The translations under genes and the position numbers were made by a program. A model generated the notes under the pieces. It worked only from the letters and a program-made list of their open reading frames with translations, had not been told where the DNA came from and ran no database searches. DNA of 64,000 bases, from the NCBI GenBank assembly GCA_037179385.1, contig CM074193.1, positions 41,510,846 through 41,574,845 of the forward strand, written 5' to 3'. The stretch comes from Holothuria scabra. Taxonomy: Eukaryota > Echinodermata > Holothuroidea > Aspidochirotida > Holothuriidae. Shown here one piece after another: positions 55,554 to 64,000 of the stretch (positions are counted from its first letter, which is position 1; each line of letters starts with the position of its first letter).

Positions 55554-56566
55554 ACTGAGTTTTTTCTTATTGTTTTTTTCCTAATGTTTAGTTTTGTTTT
55601 GTTAATTATTTATTTGTTTTTGTTTTTTCACTTAGGCCTATGTTCTTAAACTTTTTTGTATTTCGTTTTATCACCTTTCCCTTTATTTTAGTTTACTTTG
55701 GGTTTTTATTTATTTATTTATTTGTTTGTTTGTTTATTTATTATTTATTTATTTATTTTTATCGTGAATTAGGCTTTTTTCCATTCTGGTTATCTTTTTC
55801 CTCTCTCTGTAATTCTGCAAACTTTTATTACAGTGTATCTCGAAAAGTCTTAGTGCCTCCACGCTATAATGTTCATTGGCTACACTAAAAGTGTATGGTA
55901 GCTCTGCTAACCCGTCTTTGGAATCCCTTGTGCACTTATTTCCGACCAGGCTCCAAAACGTAACTGCCGTCCTGTGTAACCCTGCTCCTTCCTGATTGGT
56001 CGCCTTCTTGCAACCTTGGAAATTCAAAATCAGAGCAAAACACAAACAGGATGCACACGCTGCCCTTCTGTTGTTGGTACGTGATGCGGGAAGTTGTTTT
56101 TACTTTGGCCACAAAGGCCTAATATAAGCCTATAGCCATGCTGTCTGCCCTCAGTTCTGAGCTAGCCTTTCAAAGAATAGGTCTCTCAAGAACTCTCAAA
56201 GGGTTAAACCCACAGCACTCTTAAAAAGAGGTAAAATTAGCCAGTACATAACTTGTGTACAAGTTTCTTCGGTAATCCTGTTCATTTTGCTAAAAGCATT
56301 ATCTGTCCTAAAAAAGTTAAATTCGAGAAACAGGATACTGAATCAAGAATTCCTTCCACAAAAAGTAGGAAGACTTCCCGAGCTCTCCAAAAGGGGAGAA
56401 ACTTTGTGCAAAGTCTCAAAAGTGTCGAATTAAGTGTACAGCCGTAAAAGGCGAAGTTAAAACTGCCAACTATTGTCTGAAGGCGGAACAAACCGAGCAC
56501 TTCATCAACAACCTCTCCGATGGATCTCTATCGGATAAAAATATATATTATAAAAAAGCTCTAGGA

Positions 56567-56953
56567 ACCTAGTTATTTCTAGGTTCAAATTAAATGACGG
56601 TGAATTGGAAACAAATCACGAGGAGAATGAAGGTTGCTCACTCGATTCTCTCATCGAGGCGCTCTGAAAGAGCAAATATTCTATCGAATTAAGACCAGGA
56701 CAAACTAAAAAGTCCAACTACTGATGAAGCTCAACATCTAAAAAACAAGAGCAGAAACATGTCTAGTTAAAGGTTTTAGAAACCTAACAGAGCAGTACTT
56801 CAAAGTATCTGCCCTCTTCAATCCCACCCACAGCACAAAGATGCTACCTGTCTAATTACAAGACAGAATAGTCGTTAAAAACGCATAAAATTCAAAAATT
56901 GTAACAAGGGACTGCATATGTAGTATCAGATAATGCCACCGCCTACCTATTTT
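56567..56953 (+). repeat. LTR-like direct repeat, 3' copy
   Basis: 387 bp, same boundaries as the 5' copy. It is followed immediately by (CATT)5 at 56954-56973. Confidence 0.9.
56705..56779 (+). ncRNA. hammerhead ribozyme, copy 2
   Basis: Identical in every ribozyme base to copy 1: CTAAAA 56705-56710, AACTA 56716-56720, CTGATGA 56721-56727, GTC 56761-56763, TAGTT 56764-56768, TTTTAG 56774-56779. Cleavage is predicted after 56763. Confidence 0.8.
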
Positions 56954-56975
56954 CATTCATTCATTCATTCATCGT

Positions 56976-59900
56976 ATTTTAAAAGGCGATGATGCAAAGC
57001 ATTGAGAGCTCATATTTTCCGTTTTCTCTAGGTTCTTGTTCTTCTGTTTTCACATTTCCTTGCTATATAAGGTACTTTCCCTGGCTTCCCAACCCCTTCC
57101 GTCTAGCCCACCCCACCCCCAATCGGGCGACAATAACCGCATACGGCACCAAATGAAATATCAAATACTCATTTTAGAGACATTCCCATTAATTTCAAAC
57201 CAAATTAACAGATATTAGATGTGTTGGAACTTATAGAATGAAGCACATGGTACGAAATGTTTCAAAGGTGAAAACATAATTGCTGATATACAAAACGAAG
57301 ACTTGGATTTTAAGCCCTTTCCTAATTAAGAAACACAGATAATTTTTTCGTGTGATGAATATTGCTTTTAGTTATGCATGCTAAGGTATTCGAATTGATT
57401 TCGACATGATACTCTGCAGTATTGAAGGAAAACATAAAAGAAAACAGCAATTATAGAGATTAAAATTCACAAAACGAAGACTACAGCAACAACTTGTGTC
57501 GGCGGCGCTGTGGCACCGTATTTTGATAGGCGATGATGCAAAGCATTGAGATCTCTTATTTTCTGTTTTCTCCGGGTTAATATCTCCTGTTGTCCTATTT
57601 CCTTGAGACATTGGGGACTTTTCCTACCTTGCCGAACCCCGTACCCTCCCACCCCAGTCCCACCCTCGCTCAACAATAACCACATACGGCACCCTTTGAA
57701 ATATCAAACATTCATTTTAGAGACCTTCCCATTAATTTCAAACCAAATTAATACATATTGGATGTGTTAGAACTAATAGAATGACACACATGGTACGAAA
57801 TGTTTCAAAGGTATCATAATTGCTGATATACAAAACGAAGACTTGGATTTTCAGCCCCTTCCTAATTAAGAAGCACAGATAAAGTTTTTCGTGTGATTAA
57901 TATTGCTTTTAGTAATGCATACTAAGGTATTCGAATTGATTTCAACATGATACTCTGCAGTATTGAAGGAAAACATTAAAGAATACAGCAATTATAGAGA
58001 TTAAAATTCACAAAACGAAGACAACAGCAACAACTTGTGTCGGCGGCGCTGTGGCACCGCATTTTGATAGGCGATGATGCAAAGCATTGAGATCTCTTAT
58101 TTTCTGTTTTCTCCGGGTTAATATCTTCTGTTTTCCTACATCCTTGCGATGTTGGGGACTTCCCCTACCTTCCCAAACCCCTTCCCTAACCCACTTCCGA
58201 CCGCGCGACAGTAACCACATACGGCACCCATTGAATTATCAAACATTCATTTTAGAGACATACCCATTAATTTCGAACCAAATTAACAGATATTGTATGT
58301 GTTAGAACTAATTGAATTATACCCATGGTACGAAATCTTTCAAAGGTGAAAACATAATTGCTGATATACAAAACGAAGACTTGGATTTTCAGCTCTTTCC
58401 TAATTGAGAAATACAGATAAAATTTTTCTTGTGATTAATATTGGTTTAAGCTATGCTGACTAAGGTATTCGAATTGATATCAACATGGGACTCTGCAATA
58501 TCGAATGAAAATATAAAAGAAAACAATAATTTATGAGATTACGATTTACAAAACGAAGACTTCGGCAACAACTTGTGTCGGTGGCGCTGTGGCACCGTAT
58601 TTTGATAGGCGATGATGCAAAGCATTGAGATCTCTTATTTTCTATTTTCTCCGGGTTCTTTTTCTTCTGTTTTCACATTTTCCTGCTATATTTGAAACTT
58701 TTCCTACCTTGCAGAACCCCGTACGCTCCCACCCCCCTCGCCCACTCAACAATTACCGCATACGGCACCCTTTGAAATATCAAACATTCATTTTAGGGAC
58801 CTTCTCATTAATTTCAAACCAAATTAACACATATTGGATGTGTTAGAACTAATAGAATGACACACATGGTACGAAATGTTTCAAAGGTGAAAACATTATT
58901 GCTGATATACAAAACGAAGACTTGGATTTTCAGCCCTTTCCTAATGAAGAAACAAAGTTATTTTTTTTCGTGTGATGAATATTGCTTTTAGTTATGCATA
59001 CTAAGGTATTCGAATTGATTTCAACATGATACTCTGCAGTATTGAAGGAAAACATAAAAGAAAACAGCAATTATAGAGATTAAAATTCACAAAACGAAGA
59101 CTACAGCAACAACTTGTGTCGGCGACGCTGTGGCACCGCATTTCGATAGGCGATGATGCAAAGCATTTAGATCTCTTATTTTCTGTTTTCTCCGGGTTAA
59201 TTTCTTCTGTTTTCCTATTTCCTTGCGGTGTTGGGGACTTTCCCTGCCTTGCCGAACCCCTTCCGTTACCCCCGCCCCGCGCGACGGAAACCGCATACGG
59301 CCGACTTTGAAATATCAAACATTATTTTATTTTAGAGACCTTCCAATTAATTTTAAACCAAATTAACAGATATTGGATGTGTTGAACTAATAGAATGACA
59401 CACGTGGTACGAAATGTTTCAAAGGTGAAAACATAATTGCTGATATACAAAAGGAAGACTTGGATTTTCAGCCCTTTCCTAATTAAGAGACACAGATAAA
59501 AAATTTCCTTGTGATTAATATTGGTTTAAGCTATGCTGACTAAGGTATTCGAATTGATGTCGACACGAGCTTCTGCAATATCGAATGAAAATATAAAAGA
59601 AAACAGCAATTAATGAGGTTAAAATTCACAAAACGAAGACTACAGCAACAAATTGTGTCGGCGGCTCTGTGGCACCGTATTTTGATAGGAGATGATGCAA
59701 AGCATTGAGAGCTCTTATTTTCTGTACAGTCTGACAGTAAATTATTCTCCATCTAATGTTTATCTTTGTAAGTCATCTGCCTTGCCATTTAGAGAAATAA
59801 AACACATTTTGGCCACCTAAAATCCACTGTGTTGTTGTCATCACTTCTACCTTTGTGACATTATTCATATGTAAGTTCCACCCCAATCTAGACGCCAAGG

Positions 59901-60028
59901 CTTCTAAATCTGCCGTTGTCATAACTTTGTTTTCAGGTCTTCGGTCTTCGGTCTTCCGTCTTCGGTCTTCCGTCTTCGGTCTTCCGTCTTCGGTCTTCGG
60001 TCTTCAGTCTTCGCTTTGTAGACACCCC
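56976..60028 (-). repeat. right arm of the foldback
   Basis: Reverse complement of the left arm. Unit markers 'ggcgatgatgcaaagcatt' are at about 56984, 57531, 58070, 58611, 59149 and 59688. From the outside in, units pair with left units 1, 2, 4, 5 and 6. An extra inner partial unit at 56984 has no left partner. Confidence 0.85.
59936..60012 (-). repeat. 8-bp tandem array, right
   Basis: About 10 units of the inverse of GAAGACCG/GAAGACGG, shorter than the 16 units on the left. Confidence 0.95.
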
Positions 60029-61818
60029 ACCGCGAACAGTATCAATCTCAGTTTATTGCTTAAGGGTGAGCACAGAAAAGTCGAAACACTCTCAGTGCAT
60101 TTCATGCTGTGTTATAATAAGCTTTTGTACTCTGTATTATTTGAATTAGCTGGCTGTCAATCAAAGAGGTGAGCTGTATACACTATACAGCAGTCATACG
60201 TACGTACACAGACTCGACTATGGATAGATTGTATCTGAACACTGCTGCCATATGACCTATCTAGTGCGTACTGTACCACTCCACTAGCCGTATGCAGCTA
60301 AGTTATCAGGAATACAGGCTAAGTACGCTTACCTTACAATTTAAACTTGAGTAACTTACAAGTAAATCCAAAATGGCACGAAACCACAAAACGTTCATAA
60401 GAAATGGTCGCCTAAAGATGCATGGAAAAGGTAGAAAGTTGCTCAGCTTAAAAGGAAAGAAGTGAGACACATTTATGTTAAATATGTTTAAGACTCACAA
60501 TCTTACCAGTGACTGAATCACATGAGGGATCGTGGTATAACTTCGAATAGAACATATTCACTTCACTGCATTCTGGTTATGAGTAGAAATTCACAATGAA
60601 GTCTTTGTGGATGAAGCAACTCGTGATTCAAAAATTGATATTCTTTCGTCAAAATATCACGTGACTAAACCTTTGCGCTTTCTCAGTTGTGAACTACAAC
60701 TAGATTTTTCAAAGCGCATACTTATTATAGGCCTACCTGCTCTGTTCGGTCTTCATGCGATTTGAGAAAGTACCTGTCCGACAGATTGCATTTCTTTCCT
60801 AGCCAAGAATTTCGCGAGGAACTCATTAAAACCTGTACATTGGTTTGCAAATAGCTTAATATACATGTGGTATATTATTTATTGCGGTTTTCCGTCAGAA
60901 TTCAGATAACTCAAATCATCCCATACCACATCAAAATTCTCATTTTGGAAGTTATATGTCATTGCATTTAGAAGCATCGTTTACCACACAAATTTGTTTC
61001 TATGTTAACGGATATATATGAATGTTGAAGTCAATACACAAATCAAAAACAAGTTTAAAGGAGACACGCAGTCACCCCAACTTGAATTAGTATAGTAGAC
61101 TGGCCCTTGAGCCTGTGACTAAATTTTGTCTCCTCAATTTTAAAACTTACTCGGAATAACTGATTGGTTTACCTTGAATATGTAATGCTGAAATATTTAC
61201 ATATTACCATAGGTGTAAGCAGGCATGCAGGAGACGGGGAGAGGGCAGTTCCCCAAAATGCTTTAAGCCTTTCTTCATACAGTCATACTGTAGTCTTGGA
61301 AAAACTTTGTCCGAAATCGTAAAATATATGGGCGGGTGGTTGAAAAAGTTCCGAAATGCTTTCAATTTCTAAATTACACACACGGACGGGCGGACGGGAT
61401 GTTTTGTGTTCACGTGCAGGCAGTGCATGCCCGATAGCTTAGTTCAATCTAGACTATACTCTGCCCGACAGCCAAAGTCGGGTTAAGTAATGGCTCTTTT
61501 TCATAACACACAGTACATAAACAGTATATAGTGTGCAAATGTATTCCCATAAATCTGCATGAACATTCATTTAAACCCACCTTGTAACGTGACATATTTC
61601 TACAGGTGATATCGAAGTAAACTCTTTTATGGTCGGAGTATCGAGAAGACACAAAGTTCATCGATTCAGTCCAAAAACAAGTCAAAAACAGCAAGTTTCC
61701 AATTCCGTCGTATGTATGTTTTCCCAGAGAACGTACAAGATAGGTAGATGATTCCGTCTGTCAAGTTCATAGTAGTACCTTTTAATTGGTAATTTAGCAA
61801 GTTGCTATTTTTTCCCTT
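60029..61818. other. no gene recognised
   Basis: Flank of the foldback. I see no exon that would supply the first half of the CUB domain begun before 62332. Confidence 0.4.
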
Positions 61819-61960
61819 GAAGAAATGATGATGCTCCGCATCAGCAATGGAGAAGGGAAATTAAGGCAGTGAGCCAGAACCCCCAAAAGGGCCGTGGCAG
61901 GCTCGACTTGAACCCAATAGGTTGGAAACTGGGCCGTGAACTCCATCTAACTAACCAGCT
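61819..61960 (+). mobile_element. SINE 3' fragment
   Basis: Carries 'aaggcagtgagccagaaccc', then 'ggcaggctcgacttgaaccc' and 'ggttggaaactgggccgtga', ending 'actccatctaactaacc'. The tRNA-like head is absent. Confidence 0.7.
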
Positions 61961-62331
61961 ATCTATTGAAGAAAAAATTTGATTGCAAACGAAAACTCAA
62001 AACGTCGACTGTTTGGATTCTTTGTTCAAGCCTGGGAAATTTCATTTTCGGCTATCGGAGGGGTCTCATTTTTTTCTATATTCTATGTACTCCCTATAAA
62101 CGGATGGTGACTCTCCCCTTAGTCTTATAAGGGCAGCATTACATTTACCCTGCAAAATATCATGTCCCCAAAAAACTGAAATGCTCCCGTTCGCCTGAGA
62201 AAATTATATGACAGACGCTTTCAATATAAAATTTTGAGATTTAGCTGCTACTTTAAAATAAGTTTGGAGCGACTTCTGTTGCTCTCAAATGCCGGCGTTA
62301 ACTATATTCTACATCGTCTTAAATTTTACAG

Positions 62332-62801
62332 ATTTATGGTTTAACGAATTCTACTAAACTTTGCGGTGTCTTAAGTCCGATTGAATTAATCTCCGATGGT
62401 AATATAATGGAGATTCTCTTCACATTTAACTTGGCCACAACCGTGTCTGGGTTTGAAGCTTCAGTTGTGCTTCTGGATCCTGACCCAGACTACAGAGCTC
62501 CCGATGCCGTCATTTGTCAAAGTGTTTACCTAAAACGTCAAACCAATGCAACCTTGTCCAACCCAGGCAATCCTCGAGCGCTTTACAGAAACATCAAATG
62601 TGGTTACGTCATCCATGCTGAAATTGGAGAAATTATTTCGATGAGTGTTGAGTATTTATGTGTGGAGGAATGTGAATCTAGGAATCACAGTGCAGATTTT
62701 CTTTCGTTCGGAATTTCCTCATACGACATTCCAGATGTTATTTTAGCTGAGCCCGACCCCATTGGTATAGGCAATGTTACATGTCCATGTGAAAGTATAC
62801 A
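62332..62801 (+). CDS. exon with end of one CUB domain and start of a second
   Basis: The acceptor 'cttaaattttacag' ends at 62331 and the donor GTAAGT is at 62802. It starts in phase 0 and ends in phase 2. Residues 1-45 (LCGVLSPIELISDGNIMEIL and VSGFEASVVLL) are the C-terminal half of a CUB domain. A DPDPDYRAPD linker follows. Then CQ...LSNPGNPRALYRNIKCGY and AEIGEIISMSVEYLCVEECE with ADFLSFGI match the first half of a second CUB domain. CUB domains act outside the cell in binding or protease regulation. The rest of the gene lies outside the window or was not found. Which CUB protein it is cannot be told. Confidence 0.7.
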
Positions 62802-62817
62802 GTAAGTATAGTATGAA

Positions 62818-63114
62818 GGGCCAATCCTCTCACCCCAAACTACAATTTTGATAGGGGCTTAAAGAAATTCTCAATCGGCTCATCTCTTTGATTGACAGCT
62901 GATTCAAAAAAAGGAGAGTACCAAAGCTGATATTACACAGCATGAACTGTACTGAGAATGTTTTGATGATACACATTGAGCTTTTCTGTACTCACCCTGA
63001 AGCAATAAACTGAGATTGTTCCTGGATGAGGATGAATTTCAGACAATTGTGGAAGGGGCTTAAGTAAGAAGGTTATGAGAATTGGTACTGTTTGGGGTGA
63101 GAGAATTGGGCCTT
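62818..63114. mobile_element. 297-bp MITE
   Basis: Ends GGGCCAATCCTCTCACCCCA and the inverse 'tggggtgagagaattgggcc'. It begins 16 bp after the CUB exon donor. There is no coding capacity. Confidence 0.75.
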
Positions 63115-63348
63115 TAAAATGATTCAGAATATCCTATTTTTGACCAACTGGTGAATGAGGTCCGTTTTGTATTTCTCTTAATAGACAGAATGCCTAACGA
63201 TAAGCTAGTTTGCTAATTCCCATGATATTATGTGTTCACCATGCGATGGTTCAATCACAACCCCAGCGCAGCACAAAGCGTACTGGGTCCCTTGTTTGCG
63301 TTCAGTACGTGTACATAACACGGTGCCAATTAATTATGCAACTGGCAT

Positions 63349-63985
63349 CCCTGGTTGCCAAATTTGACCAGATTTGGCATCCAAGGGACTGACTTGGCAA
63401 CTAAAATAAATGTTTGGCAAGAAATTCAAATTTTGGCATCCAAGCATGAAAAATTTGGCATGTTGAAGGCATGACCAAGATTTTAGCAGTATTTTGAACA
63501 GTTAATCCCTTATAACAGTCTTGTAGTTCATTAAACCGGGCGGAATCACGTCTGATCATCGGAGGTACCAGGCCCCCAACTTGTTACCTAGGCCCCCTAA
63601 AAATCCATCCTGGCTGCGCCACTGTCATCAACTTTGTTTAAAGTTCGGAGTCAAGGGTTATGGTATTATTTTTGAACGCAGCATGCCCTTTTCTTCTTAA
63701 GCTGTTTTCAGTTCTTTTCACTCTAAAATCGATTTATATTTCATCAACGCTTTTTTGAAGAATAAATAATTTTTTAATTAATGAAAGTTCATTTTCTCTA
63801 AACCATGTTAACTTTTCAAAATAAACACCGTTGGGTAAAACAATTTAATGTCGATCAAAAACTGACATGATTTTCTAAATTTTGCTCCCCTTTCTGTTTT
63901 ATCTCAATTTTTGAACCATTTTGGTAAATTTGGCATCCGACTGGGGCAATTTGGTAAGCATGCGGCTACAATTTGGCAACCCTGG
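63349..63985. mobile_element. foldback-like element with TTTGGCAT modules
   Basis: Starts CCCTGGTTGCCAAATTTG and ends 'caatttggcaaccctgg', its approximate inverse. The word 'tttggcatcc' or 'tttggca' recurs in both flanks (63380-63460, 63920-63985). The centre is unique and AT-rich, with no gene. Confidence 0.65.
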
Positions 63986-64000
63986 TCCAACTTTCAAGCC

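Larger units (their letters stand above)
55165..56953 (+). mobile_element. retrozyme-like element with two hammerhead ribozymes
   Basis: Two direct repeats (55165-55553, 56567-56953) flank about 1.0 kb. Each repeat has a hammerhead ribozyme in the same place. A transcript cleaved at both would release a 1,402-nt monomer (55362-56763). Direct repeats with hammerheads are known in Penelope-like elements and in the non-autonomous retrozymes. The internal part has no reverse transcriptase or GIY-YIG endonuclease that I can see, so it is non-autonomous. It lies directly against the (CATT)n tract and right arm of the foldback. Confidence 0.75.
50652..60028. mobile_element. 9.4-kb foldback transposon
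   Basis: The ends are GGGGTGTCTACAAAGCGAAG and its exact inverse. Each arm (50652-53818; 56976-60028) has an outer 8-bp tandem array, a unique block of about 200 bp, and six roughly 542-bp tandem units ending near the core. The core (53819-56975) has kinase-like and Cys-rich frames and a nested ribozyme-bearing element. The arms are nearly identical, so the element is young or its arms are homogenised by gene conversion. Foldback elements in flies (FB, Galileo) and sea urchin (TU) share this plan. No transposase was recognised and no clear target duplication is visible. Confidence 0.85.

Noticed and set aside
51411..59318. Paired 105-residue frames in both arms (51411-51728, 59001-59318) and relatives
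   Set aside because: They repeat with every 542-bp unit and shift frame between units, so they are repeat translations rather than genes.

Overview
Animal genomic DNA, most likely from a marine deuterostome invertebrate; I favour an echinoderm. The window has short exons with GT/AG junctions in kilobase-sized introns, low GC, and dense SINEs, LINE remnants, MITEs and foldback elements. The echinoderm call is an inference. It rests on the carbohydrate sulfotransferase 15-type gene and on foldback elements whose arms are built of tandem subrepeats, as in the sea urchin TU elements.

The main gene is a plus-strand CHST15-like sulfotransferase from about 10.0 to 40.0 kb. Seven exons (10048-10320, 16596-16806, 24877-25038, 33859-34000, 34587-34734, 35733-35877, 39821-39996) join in frame into 418 residues and a stop. 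The protein has a membrane anchor, a 5'-phosphosulfate loop, a 3'-phosphate motif and the CHST15-type C-terminus. The exon with the initiator Met was not found. Exon 3 (24877-25038) has no long ORF and was found by matching splice phases. A second gene is represented at the right end by an exon with parts of two CUB domains (62332-62801). A short exon with a hydrophobic core at 49347-49416 may or may not belong to it. A possible minus-strand exon lies at 3700-3938.

Most of the rest is mobile DNA. There are at least five foldback-like elements: 8501-9695; 11203-14280 in intron 1; 26895-30339 in intron 3, inside a dead CR1/L2-type LINE; 50652-60028; and 63349-63985. Other families are a hAT-like MITE with 8-bp target duplications, several smaller MITEs and a tRNA-derived SINE family.

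The most unusual object is the 9.4-kb foldback at 50652-60028. Each arm is about 3.1 kb: an outer 8-bp tandem array, a unique block and six units of about 542 bp. Its core holds a protein-kinase fragment, a Cys-rich reading frame and a nested element at 55165-56953. That nested element has two direct repeats of about 388 bp, each with a complete hammerhead ribozyme core (55303-55377 and 56705-56779). The predicted cleavage sites are 1,402 nt apart. This looks like a retrozyme or a Penelope-type ribozyme-bearing retroelement inside a foldback transposon.
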